Notes: generated from the letters alone by a model not told the origin. A stretch of DNA of 6,619 nt from Nitrospirota bacterium (GCA_029858145.1 JAOUFP010000170.1:1-6619), one strand, 5' to 3'. Positions 1 to 5,705 are shown, numbered from the stretch's first letter. Program-made: numbers and translations.

Positions 1-74
1 TAAGTGCTGCTTAATGTCTCTTCATCAAACCTGATTTTCTCAGGTAATTGAAAGCCTTTTTTCTTTAGGTTCAT
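1..74 (-). CDS. rpoA: RNA polymerase subunit alpha, N-terminal fragment (cut by window edge)
   Basis: Only the first 24 codons and two further bases are in the window. The peptide begins MNLKKKGFQLPEKIRF and continues DEETLSST, which is the typical start of bacterial RpoA just before the conserved alpha-NTD dimerisation region. The alpha subunit dimerises to start assembly of core RNA polymerase, and its C-terminal domain contacts UP elements and activators. The ATG is preceded by GGGAGG with a 4-nt spacer. It follows rpsD, as expected for the alpha operon; rplQ normally comes next but is outside the window. The 95-nt gap from rpsD is the longest in the window and contains a strong hairpin, so rpoA may be tuned separately from the ribosomal protein genes upstream. 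Confidence 0.93.
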   Translation of the reverse strand, partial: MNLKKKGFQLPEKIRFDEETLSST

Positions 75-126
75 AAGGCCTCCCATCTGCCTCAAATTTA
101 TACGTTATTAAATACTCTGTCGCGGT

Positions 127-148
127 AGCCGGAAGTCTGCTCCCGGCT
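127..148 (-). promoter_or_regulatory. Intercistronic hairpin between rpsD and rpoA
   Basis: On the transcribed strand, AGCCGGGAG pairs with CTTCCGGCT around the tetraloop CAGA. This gives nine pairs, one of them G-U. The sequence after it is AT-rich (TATTTAATAA) but has no run of U, so it does not look like a standard intrinsic terminator. A processing or stabilising element, or a partial attenuator that adjusts rpoA relative to the ribosomal protein genes, is more likely. The structure is read directly from the sequence; the function is inferred. Confidence 0.55.
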
Positions 149-169
149 CTCATGCCATTGCAATCCTGC

Positions 170-796
170 CTATTTTGAGTACAGCTCAACAATCAGCTGT
201 TCCTGAGCTGTCAGCTGAATATCCTCTCTTGCGGGAATCTGCAAAACCTTTCCCTTGTAGTTCTTTGCATCCAGCTCGAGCCACGACGGAACACCCCTGT
301 GCTCTACCTTCGCTATGCTGTCATTGATAAGCGACAGTTCACGGCTTGCCTCCCTCAGCTCAATGACGTCTCCCACATTCATGCGGAATGAAGGGATATT
401 CACCTTTTTCCCGTTTACCAGAAAATGGCCGTGGTTCACGAGCTGCCGCGCACTCACACGATTGGGCGCAAATCCGATTCTGTAAACAACGTTGTCAAGA
501 CGCGTCTCCAGAAGCTGCAGAAGCAGTTCGCCGGTGACTCCTTTTTTGCTCGCAGCGCGTTCAAAATATAACCGGAACTGTTTTTCGAGTATGCCGTAGG
601 TTCTCCTTACCTTCTGCTTTTCCCTCAGCTGGATTCCGTAATCGGACAATTTTCCCCTGCGCTGGCCGTGCTGCCCGGGAGGATACTGCCTTCTTTCAAC
701 GGAACACTTCTCCGTATAACATCTGTCACCCTTTAAAAAGAGTTTTTCAGTCTCTCTGCGACATATCCTGCATAATGCTCCTCTGTATCGTGCCAA
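170..796 (-). CDS. rpsD: 30S ribosomal protein S4 (zinc-type)
   Basis: Primary 16S rRNA-binding protein that starts 30S assembly on the 5' domain and, in several bacteria, represses its own operon. With the TTG start at 796 the protein is 208 aa, the usual S4 length, and begins MARYRGALCRICRRE. Four cysteines (C9, C12, C26, C31) form the zinc site of the C+ type of S4. An S4 RNA-binding domain starts near residue 97 (ETRLDNVVYRIGFAPNR) and includes the GHFLVNGKKV strand. A 12-residue upstream extension of the frame would overlap rpsK and has no family support. The TTG is placed 7 nt after AGGAGG and one base after the rpsK stop, so translation is probably coupled. S4 is the natural candidate ligand for the pseudoknot ahead of rpsM. 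Confidence 0.96.
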   Translation of the reverse strand: MARYRGALCRICRRETEKLFLKGDRCYTEKCSVERRQYPPGQHGQRRGKLSDYGIQLREKQKVRRTYGILEKQFRLYFERAASKKGVTGELLLQLLETRLDNVVYRIGFAPNRVSARQLVNHGHFLVNGKKVNIPSFRMNVGDVIELREASRELSLINDSIAKVEHRGVPSWLELDAKNYKGKVLQIPAREDIQLTAQEQLIVELYSK

Positions 797-797
797 T

Positions 798-1184
798 TTA
801 CACCCTCCTCCTCTTCGGCGGTCTGCAACCATTATGAGGTACAGGCGTTACGTCTTTAATCAGATTAATATCCAAGCCTGCAGCCTGAAGGGCCCTGATG
901 GCTGACTCGCGCCCTGCGCCAGGTCCCTTAACGTACACGTCTACCTGTTTCATCCCGAAATCAACGGCCTTTTTTGCGGCTGCTTCCGCAGCAAGCTGCG
1001 CCGCATACGGCGTACCCTTCCGGGATCCCTTGAATCCCAGGTTGCCGGCGCTTGCCCAAGTAACAACGCCGCCGGTTGGGTCCGTTATGGTCACTATTGT
1101 ATTATTAAAGGTTGCCTGTATATAGGCAGCACCCGAATAAATGTTCTTTTTTTCCTTCTTGACCCCTTTTTTCCTCTGAGCCAT
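798..1184 (-). CDS. rpsK: 30S ribosomal protein S11
   Basis: Component of the 30S platform next to the decoding region and the mRNA exit path. The protein is 128 aa, a normal length. It has a basic N-terminal tail (MAQRKKGVKKEKK), the core TFNNTIVTITD at about residues 25-35, the conserved VKGPGAGRESAIRAL at about 85-99, and the C-terminal signature PVPHNGCRPPKRRRV. The Asn-Gly at 118-119 matches the site where E. coli S11 carries an isoaspartate; that modification is family knowledge and cannot be seen here. The ATG lies 3 nt after the rpsM stop, with AAGGAGG embedded in the last rpsM codons. Its own 3' end carries the rpsD ribosome binding site, so the three 30S genes are tightly linked. 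Confidence 0.97.
   Translation of the reverse strand: MAQRKKGVKKEKKNIYSGAAYIQATFNNTIVTITDPTGGVVTWASAGNLGFKGSRKGTPYAAQLAAEAAAKKAVDFGMKQVDVYVKGPGAGRESAIRALQAAGLDINLIKDVTPVPHNGCRPPKRRRV
804..812 (-). promoter_or_regulatory. rpsD Shine-Dalgarno inside the last codons of rpsK
   Basis: AGGAGGAGG encodes the Arg-Arg-Arg near the S11 C-terminus and also serves as a perfect anti-16S match. It ends 7 nt before the rpsD TTG at 796. It decides the TTG start over the longer upstream ATG frame that begins at 832. Confidence 0.8.
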
Positions 1185-1187
1185 GGA

Positions 1188-1562
1188 CTATGCCTCCTTT
1201 TTCTTGCCGACGACAGCTTTTCTCGGACCCTTGCGGGTACGGGCATTCGTTTTTGTCCTCTGCCCTCTTGCAGGCAGACCGGCCCTGTGCCGCAGGCCCC
1301 TGTAACAGCCGATGTCTGTCAGCCTTTTGATACCCATCGATATATCACGCCTCAGGTCGCCTTCGATCCTGTAGTCTTTTTCGAGCAAAGCCCTTATTTT
1401 GACCGTATCTTCATCGGTAAGGTCTTTCACACGTATGTCAGGGTTTACCTTCGCCTCTTCAAGTAATTTTTTAGAGACTGATCTCCCCACCCCGAATATT
1501 CGCGTAAGCCCTATCTCAATCCGTTCATTTTTTGGCAGATCAACTCCAGCTATTCTAGCCAA
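1188..1562 (-). CDS. rpsM: 30S ribosomal protein S13
   Basis: Head protein of the 30S subunit that contacts the P-site tRNA and forms bridges to the 50S subunit. The protein is 124 aa. It begins MARIAGVDLPKNERIEIGLT, followed by a helix-two-turn-helix region (about residues 15-63) with IFGVGRSVS. It ends in the basic tail RHRAGLPARGQRTKTNART that reaches toward tRNA. The start is TTG at 1562, 6 nt after AAAGGAGG; no in-frame ATG gives a better N-terminus. This is the first gene of the alpha operon proper, and in E. coli it is the target of S4 repression. The preceding 78-nt gap holds a predicted pseudoknot whose second stem takes in the first four bases of this Shine-Dalgarno. Confidence 0.97.
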   Translation of the reverse strand: MARIAGVDLPKNERIEIGLTRIFGVGRSVSKKLLEEAKVNPDIRVKDLTDEDTVKIRALLEKDYRIEGDLRRDISMGIKRLTDIGCYRGLRHRAGLPARGQRTKTNARTRKGPRKAVVGKKKEA

Positions 1563-1572
1563 TTTAAGCCTC

Positions 1573-1628
1573 CTTTGTCTGTTCCGGACGGTTAATTTTA
1601 CTTTTGTTCAAAGCTCTCCATCCTGAAC
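1573..1628 (-). promoter_or_regulatory. Candidate H-type pseudoknot, possible S4-responsive alpha-operon leader
   Basis: Read on the transcript strand. Stem 1 is GTTCAGGATGG (1628-1618) with CCGTCCGGAAC (1591-1581): ten of eleven positions pair, with one A-G mismatch and one G-U. Within its loop, CTTTG (1613-1609) is complementary to CAAAG (1577-1573), giving stem 2 just downstream of stem 1. The joining loops are AGAG, AGA and the A-rich AACAAAAGTAAAATTAA (1608-1592), a composition common in pseudoknots. Stem 2 pairs the first four bases of the rpsM Shine-Dalgarno. A competing fold exists (GTTCA 1628-1624 with TGAAC 1610-1606, and GTTAA 1635-1631 with TTAAC 1595-1591), so the RNA could switch. 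In E. coli S4 represses through a pseudoknot at this operon position. Binding of S4 here is inference. Confidence 0.5.
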
Positions 1629-1640
1629 GTTTAACTTCTT

Positions 1641-1754
1641 TTATCCCTGGCGCTGTTTATGTCTCGGATTATCACAGATAACCCTGATTACGCCTTTTCT
1701 CTTTATTATCCTGCATTTAGCGCATATTGGTTTTACTGATGAACGAACCTTCAT
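1641..1754 (-). CDS. rpmJ: 50S ribosomal protein L36 (zinc-type)
   Basis: Small late-assembly protein of the 50S subunit. The 37-aa product starts MKVRSSVKPICAKCRIIKR and ends NPRHKQRQG. It carries the complete C-X2-C-X12-C-X4-H zinc ribbon (C11, C14, C27, H32), so it is the zinc-dependent C+ form rather than the zinc-free paralogue used in zinc limitation. The ATG at 1754 has AAGGAG 5 nt upstream and lies 22 nt after the infA stop. The infA-rpmJ-rpsM order is the common bacterial arrangement. No second rpmJ is visible in this window. Confidence 0.96.
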   Translation of the reverse strand: MKVRSSVKPICAKCRIIKRKGVIRVICDNPRHKQRQG

Positions 1755-1776
1755 AATAACTCCTTACCTTGTAATC

Positions 1777-1995
1777 CTATTTAAATCTGTAGGTTATTCT
1801 ACCCTTTGTCAGATCATAGGGCGAGAGCTCGACGGTGACCTTGTCACCCGGTAAAATTTTTATAAAATGCATCCGCATCTTACCGGACACATACGCCAGA
1901 ATCACCTGGCCATTCTCCAGCTCTACCCTGAACATTGCATTTGGCAGTGTCTCAACAATCGTGCCCTGAACCTCTATGTTATCTTCTTTTGCCAT
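1777..1995 (-). CDS. infA: Translation initiation factor IF-1
   Basis: Binds the A site of the 30S subunit during initiation and works with IF2 and IF3. The protein is 72 aa, the standard length, with a single OB fold. Recognisable segments are MAKEDNIEVQGTIVETLPN, then FRVELENGQ, the KMRMHFIKILPGDKV core and the terminal YDLTKGRITYRFK. The ATG at 1995 is only 5 nt after the map stop. Unlike most of its neighbours it has no Shine-Dalgarno: the upstream bases are AT-rich and match a promoter -10 box instead. It could be read by reinitiation after map, or from a leaderless transcript starting at or near the ATG. Confidence 0.97.
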   Translation of the reverse strand: MAKEDNIEVQGTIVETLPNAMFRVELENGQVILAYVSGKMRMHFIKILPGDKVTVELSPYDLTKGRITYRFK

Positions 1996-2000
1996 AAGCG

Positions 2001-2765
2001 TTAATTATAGTTTTTTTGGTTGAATTTAGTCAATATTTTCGGCTTCCCTGCTGTTACCAAAACCGTATGCTCGAAATGAGCCGATTTCTTCCCGTCAGTT
2101 GTCACCGCCGTCCAGCCGTCTCCGAGCACTTTAACCTCAAAAGTCCCCGCATTTATCATAGGTTCTATCGCAAGGGTCATTCCCTCTTTCAGCCGGGGAC
2201 CTTTGCCGGGAGGTCCGTAATTGGGCACCTGGGGTTCTTCGTGCAATTCCCTGCCGATACCATGGCCGACAAAAGTCCTCACCACCGAAAAGCCATTTTT
2301 TTCCGCATGGCTCTGGATCGCATACGATATATCGTTCACGCGCTTGCCCTCCACCGCATTTTCTATCCCGAGGTCCAGCGCTTCCTTCGTTATCCTGAGG
2401 AGTGCGACCGCGTCATCGTCAATCTTTCCGACGGGGATCGTAACGGCCCCGTCTCCATAAAACCCATCGAAGTAGACTCCGAGGTCTATGCTGATAATAT
2501 CGCCCTCCCTAAGCTTGCGCGAAGAAGGGATGCCGTGCACAACCTCTTCGTTGACAGAGGTACAGATGCTGGCAGGGTAGCCCCTGTAGCCTTTGAAGGC
2601 GGGCTTCCCCCCGAGCGCTTTTATGCGCCCCTCGGCAAACAATTCGATCTCTTTGGTTGAAATTCCCGGCTGTATCATTCCCTTTATCGACTCCAGAATT
2701 TCTCCAACAATGCCGCCGGCCTTTTCCATTTTTTCTATCTCTTGAGGAGATTTTAGTACAATCAA
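2001..2765 (-). CDS. map: Type I methionine aminopeptidase
   Basis: Co-translational, dinuclear-metal enzyme that removes the initiator Met when the second residue is small. The 254-aa form begins MIVLKSPQEIEKMEKAG, the usual bacterial MetAP start. All active-site residues are present: H77 (VVHGIP), D94 (SIDLG), D105 (YGDGAV), H168 (GHGIG), H175 (LHEEP), E201 (AIEPM) and E232 (HFEHT). The start is uncertain. TTG at 2765 fits the family and has a weak GAG 5 nt upstream; TTG at 2777 would add four residues but has no ribosome binding site and directly follows an in-frame TGA. No adk separates it from secY. Its 3' end doubles as a candidate promoter for infA. Confidence 0.95.
   Translation of the reverse strand: MIVLKSPQEIEKMEKAGGIVGEILESIKGMIQPGISTKEIELFAEGRIKALGGKPAFKGYRGYPASICTSVNEEVVHGIPSSRKLREGDIISIDLGVYFDGFYGDGAVTIPVGKIDDDAVALLRITKEALDLGIENAVEGKRVNDISYAIQSHAEKNGFSVVRTFVGHGIGRELHEEPQVPNYGPPGKGPRLKEGMTLAIEPMINAGTFEVKVLGDGWTAVTTDGKKSAHFEHTVLVTAGKPKILTKFNQKNYN
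2004..2033 (-). promoter_or_regulatory. Candidate sigma70-type promoter for infA and the alpha operon
   Basis: TTGACT (2033-2028, five of six consensus) and TATAAT (2009-2004, six of six) are separated by 18 nt with an A-rich spacer. Both boxes lie inside the last codons of map; the -10 box is formed by the Tyr-Asn codons just before the stop. The expected start site, about 6-8 nt past the -10 box, falls at about 1995-1998, at or just before the infA ATG. Activity is inferred from sequence match alone. Confidence 0.6.
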
Positions 2766-2847
2766 GTTATCTCGCAATCATATAAAACGTCAATTAGTTG
2801 GGCGGAACATCTCGCCGGGGAAAAACTGCCCTCTAAAATACCCTGCT

Positions 2848-4155
2848 TCAGCCCCGACGGCCTTTTAACCTGCCCTTTTTCAGAAAACCTTCATACGAGC
2901 GGGTAACCAGGTGTGACTCGATCTGGGAAACAGTATCCAGCGCGACCCCCACGGCAATCAAAAGCGATGTGCCGCCGAAATAAAAGGGCACCCCGAACTT
3001 TGTTATAAGAATTTCGGGGATGACGCATACTATTGCGAGATATATCGCGCCGACAAAGGTCAACCGTGAAAGTACACGGTATAGGTATTCCGAGGTCTTC
3101 TGACCAGGCCTGATACCGGGGACATAGCCGCCGTATTTTTTCAGATTATCAGCGATATCCACGGGATTAAAAACTATCGCGGTATAAAAATACGCGAAGA
3201 AGAAAATCATGCTGACATACAAAAGTGTGTAGGGTATGGTGCCGGGCGACAACTGCTTTGCTATTGACTGCACCCAGGGCACGGGAATGAATCCTGCAAC
3301 CGTTGCCGGAAACATGATGATGGAGGATGCAAATATCGGCGGAATAACTCCCGCAGTATTGATTTTTAAGGGCAGATGGGTCGACTGTCCTCCGTATACC
3401 TTCTTTCCGACAACCCTCTTTGCATACTGTACTGGTATCTTCCTCTGTCCCCTCTCAAGGAGGATGATGGCTCCGACAACCGCAACCATCATGACGACAA
3501 GGAAGATGACGAAGAAAATCGAGAGTTCATTGGCCTGTACCAGCCTTACGGTACTGATAATCGCATTGGGAAAGCGCGCCACGATTCCGGCGAAGATGAT
3601 GAGCGAGATACCGTTTCCTATGCCTCTCTCCGTAATCTGCTCACCCAGCCACATGATGAAGGCGGTTCCGGAAGTAAGGGTGATCATCGTTGTCAGCTTG
3701 AAGGACAACCCCGGATTCTGCACGAAAAGACCATTCTGCATGCTCTCAAGTCCGGCAGCTATTCCGAAGGACTGAATCGCACTGATAAGAACCGTCCCGT
3801 ATCTCGTATATTTGGTGATCTTTTTCCTGCCTGCTTCCCCTTCCTTTGCGAGCTTCCCGATGGCAGGGATAACGACCGTCAGCAGCTGCATGATAATCGA
3901 GGCGCTGATATACGGCATGATTCCCAACGCAAATATCGTCACCTTCGACAGGGCACCGCCGGAAAACATATCAAAGAAGCCCATGAAGGCGCCGCCTTTT
4001 TCAGTCAGAAACCTGCTTAATGCCTCGCCGTTGATGCCTGGAGTGGGAATATGGCAGCCGATCCTATAGACTGTCAGGAGAGCAAGTGTAAAAAAGATAC
4101 GTTTTTTGAGCTCTTCTACCTTGAATATATTCTGAACATTCGCAAAAAGGCCCAA
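2848..4155 (-). CDS. secY: Preprotein translocase channel subunit SecY
   Basis: Core of the SecYEG channel in the inner membrane, used for secretion with SecA and for co-translational membrane insertion. The protein is 435 aa with ten hydrophobic spans, judged by eye at about 19-38, 73-99, 118-138, 153-172, 178-204, 211-233, 264-292, 306-330, 363-385 and 390-412. The plug region (FFDMFSGGALSKV) lies near 60-72. The family signatures IFALGIMPYISASIIMQ (74-90) and TERGIGNGISLIIFAG (175-190) are present. The cytosolic loop RGQRKIPVQYAKR (235-247) and the tip YVPGIRPG (344-351), with the conserved Arg that contacts ribosome and SecA, are intact. The start is TTG at 4155, one base after the rplO stop, with GAGG 9 nt upstream. 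Confidence 0.97.
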   Translation of the reverse strand: MGLFANVQNIFKVEELKKRIFFTLALLTVYRIGCHIPTPGINGEALSRFLTEKGGAFMGFFDMFSGGALSKVTIFALGIMPYISASIIMQLLTVVIPAIGKLAKEGEAGRKKITKYTRYGTVLISAIQSFGIAAGLESMQNGLFVQNPGLSFKLTTMITLTSGTAFIMWLGEQITERGIGNGISLIIFAGIVARFPNAIISTVRLVQANELSIFFVIFLVVMMVAVVGAIILLERGQRKIPVQYAKRVVGKKVYGGQSTHLPLKINTAGVIPPIFASSIIMFPATVAGFIPVPWVQSIAKQLSPGTIPYTLLYVSMIFFFAYFYTAIVFNPVDIADNLKKYGGYVPGIRPGQKTSEYLYRVLSRLTFVGAIYLAIVCVIPEILITKFGVPFYFGGTSLLIAVGVALDTVSQIESHLVTRSYEGFLKKGRLKGRRG

Positions 4156-4156
4156 G

Positions 4157-4597
4157 CTATATTACCTCTGTCTTGCCGCCGGCCGCCTCAATTTTGGCAG
4201 TGGCAGCAGCGCTAAAAGCATGGGCCTTGATCGTAACGGGTCTCTGAATACTCCCGTTGCCAAGCACCTTGATACCATCTTTCACATCCTTAATAACACC
4301 TTTTTCGACGAGGAGTTCAGGAGTTACAACAGCATCATCCTTCATCGCATCGATGGCATCCAGGTTGATAATCGCGAACTCTGTCTTGAAATGGTTTTTA
4401 AATCCTCTTTTGGGGATTCTTCTCTGCAGAGGCATCTGTCCGCCTTCAAAACCGGCGCCTTTCTGCCCTCCGGATCTGGCCTTCTGACCTTTATGGCCCT
4501 TGCAGGACGTCTTTCCATGCCCGGAGCCAACTCCCCTTCCAACTCTTTTCTTATTCTTTGTGCTGCCCTCAGCAGGCCTTATATCCTCAATCCTCAT
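4157..4597 (-). CDS. rplO: 50S ribosomal protein L15
   Basis: Late-assembly 23S rRNA-binding protein of the 50S subunit. The protein is 146 aa from the ATG at 4597. It has the Gly/Lys-rich extended N-terminal arm typical of L15 (MRIEDIRPAEGSTKNKKR, GRGVGSGHGKTSCKGHKGQK, GFEGGQMPLQRRIPKRGF) and a globular C-terminal domain with VLGNGSIQRPVTIKAHAFS at about 111-129. A TTG four codons upstream (4609) is possible, but it would sit one base after GGAGG, too close for initiation, and the ATG matches the family N-terminus. The Shine-Dalgarno to ATG distance of 13 nt is rather long. It lies between rpmD and secY, the standard spc order. Confidence 0.95.
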   Translation of the reverse strand: MRIEDIRPAEGSTKNKKRVGRGVGSGHGKTSCKGHKGQKARSGGQKGAGFEGGQMPLQRRIPKRGFKNHFKTEFAIINLDAIDAMKDDAVVTPELLVEKGVIKDVKDGIKVLGNGSIQRPVTIKAHAFSAAATAKIEAAGGKTEVI

Positions 4598-4618
4598 AGT
4601 AAAAGTCAAACCTCCAGA

Positions 4619-4798
4619 CTATTCGTCCACTTTTTCGAAAGATACAAGGTGAGACACCTTGTTAATCATGCCCATCGTCGCCTTGTTATCCGCTTTTTTC
4701 ACGGTACTCCCTATTTTCTTCAGCCCCAGCGCCTGTAATACCTTCTCCTGTTTCGGGGTTATTCCTATATAGCTTCTTTTTAACACTATTTTTACCAT
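4619..4798 (-). CDS. rpmD: 50S ribosomal protein L30
   Basis: Small 50S protein of bacterial type, 59 aa: MVKIVLKRSYIGITPKQEKV, then LQALGLKKIG, TMGMINKVSHLV and a short acidic end. The N-terminal strand with KRSYIG and the following helix, plus the GMINKVSHLV segment, are characteristic of L30. Some bacterial lineages lack L30, so its presence is mildly informative. The ATG follows the rpsE stop with no gap (TAA then ATG), and GGAGG lies 11 nt upstream within the last rpsE codons, so translation is likely coupled to rpsE. Confidence 0.94.
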   Translation of the reverse strand: MVKIVLKRSYIGITPKQEKVLQALGLKKIGSTVKKADNKATMGMINKVSHLVSFEKVDE

Positions 4799-5308
4799 TT
4801 AGCTAACCGCCTCCTGAGCTTCTTCCTCTCCGCGGCCCCTGAGTTTTACCACAAAATCAGGATCCTTCAGATTCGTAAGCCCGTCAATCGTTGCCTTTAC
4901 GGAATTGTACGGATTATGATTGCCCAGGCATTTCGCAACAATGTCCTGTATTCCGGACACTTCAAGAATTGCCCTGACAGCGCCGCCGGCAATCAGGCCG
5001 GTCCCTTTCTGGGCAGGGTTCATAACAACCGAGCCTGAACCATATCTGCCGACAATTCTGTGAGGTATCGTCCCGTCTTTCAAGGGAAATTTCAAAAGAG
5101 ACTTTTTGGCCTGCTCTACAGCCTTTCTGATCGCCTCGGGGACTTCCGTGGCCTTTCCCTTGCCGATACCGACGGTCCCTTCGCCGTCACCCACAACAAC
5201 CAGCGCCGCAAAGGAAAACCTCCTGCCGCCCTTTACAACCTTGGCCACTCTATTTATAAAAACAACTTTATCTTTGAGATTCAGTCCTTCCGGGTCAATC
5301 CTTCCCAC
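4799..5308 (-). CDS. rpsE: 30S ribosomal protein S5
   Basis: Protein at the mRNA entry channel that influences decoding fidelity. From the GTG at 5308 it is 169 aa and starts MGRIDPEGLNLKDKVVFINR. The N-terminal double-stranded RNA-binding-like domain contains VVKGGRRFSFAALVVVGDG (about 24-42), the loop region associated with spectinomycin resistance in E. coli. The C-terminal domain contains HRIVGRYGSGSVVMNPA, then KGTGLIAGGAVRAILEVSG. GTG is preferred because AAGGAGG ends 4 nt before it. A TTG five codons upstream (5323) would place that Shine-Dalgarno inside the gene and has none of its own. The acidic tail EEEAQEAVS carries the rpmD ribosome binding site. Confidence 0.95.
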   Translation of the reverse strand: MGRIDPEGLNLKDKVVFINRVAKVVKGGRRFSFAALVVVGDGEGTVGIGKGKATEVPEAIRKAVEQAKKSLLKFPLKDGTIPHRIVGRYGSGSVVMNPAQKGTGLIAGGAVRAILEVSGIQDIVAKCLGNHNPYNSVKATIDGLTNLKDPDFVVKLRGRGEEEAQEAVS

Positions 5309-5312
5309 CTTG

Positions 5313-5319
5313 CCTCCTT
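5313..5319 (-). promoter_or_regulatory. rpsE Shine-Dalgarno deciding the GTG start
   Basis: AAGGAGG lies 4 nt before the GTG at 5308. It lies downstream of the in-frame TTG at 5323, which would otherwise give a five-residue longer S5. The position supports the shorter protein. Confidence 0.7.
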
Positions 5320-5337
5320 GCAACTTTTTCGATCATG

Positions 5338-5700
5338 TTAGAATTCCAAACCAGCTTCTCTTGCTGCATCAGCCAATGCCTTAACCCTTCCGTGATAGAG
5401 ATATCCGCCTCTATCGAACACTATCTTCTTTATGCCTTTTTCCTGAGCCCTTTTCGCCAGCAACCCGCCAACTTCTTTCGCCGTGAGCATGTTCCCCTTG
5501 TGCTGCTGCATCTCTTTGACCGGGCTGTCAAGACTCGAGGCCGAAACCAGGGTACTGCCCTTTGAATCGTCAATAATCTGGGCATAAATATGGTTCAGGC
5601 TCCTGTAAACAGAAAGCCTCATCCTTTCCTGCGTGCCGGCCACTTTTTTCCTGATGCGTACGTGGCGTCTTTTCCTGTTGTCTTCCCTGCTCTTACCCAA
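5338..5700 (-). CDS. rplR: 50S ribosomal protein L18
   Basis: 5S rRNA-binding protein of the central protuberance, acting with L5 and L25-type partners. The protein is 120 aa from the TTG at 5700, the usual length, and begins MGKSREDNRKRRHVRIRKKV. The basic N-terminal arm leads into TQERMRLSVYRSLNHIYAQIIDD. The C-terminal signature KKIVFDRGGYLYHGRVKALA followed by DAAREAGLEF is complete. A TTG five codons upstream (5715) overlaps the Shine-Dalgarno and has no signal of its own, so it is rejected. The gene sits 48 nt after rplF and 29 nt before rpsE, in the standard spc order. Confidence 0.96.
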   Translation of the reverse strand: MGKSREDNRKRRHVRIRKKVAGTQERMRLSVYRSLNHIYAQIIDDSKGSTLVSASSLDSPVKEMQQHKGNMLTAKEVGGLLAKRAQEKGIKKIVFDRGGYLYHGRVKALADAAREAGLEF

Positions 5701-5705
5701 AATTG

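Noticed and set aside
75..126. Possible rpoA promoter from the AT-rich TATAAA near the end of the gap
   Set aside because: No acceptable -35 hexamer at 16-18 nt upstream.
2016..2660. Long plus-strand open frame opposite map
   Set aside because: Its translation resembles no family known to me, and the minus strand here encodes an intact MetAP with all catalytic residues; it is an antisense shadow.
2767..2781. Four-codon ATG frame (MIAR) overlapping the map start region
   Set aside because: No ribosome binding site and too short to support; out of frame with map.
2766..2793. Possible promoter TTGACG-16-GATAAC ahead of map
   Set aside because: The -10 box matches only four of six and transcription would begin inside the map coding region.
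3376..4020. Long plus-strand open frame opposite secY
   Set aside because: Low-complexity Asp/Arg-rich product mirroring the membrane-protein codons on the other strand, with no family resemblance.
5295..5336. 13-codon ATG frame (MIEKVARRQGGKD) starting just after the rplR stop and overlapping the rpsE start
   Set aside because: No Shine-Dalgarno of its own and it contains the rpsE Shine-Dalgarno; most simply chance, though reinitiation there could be tested.
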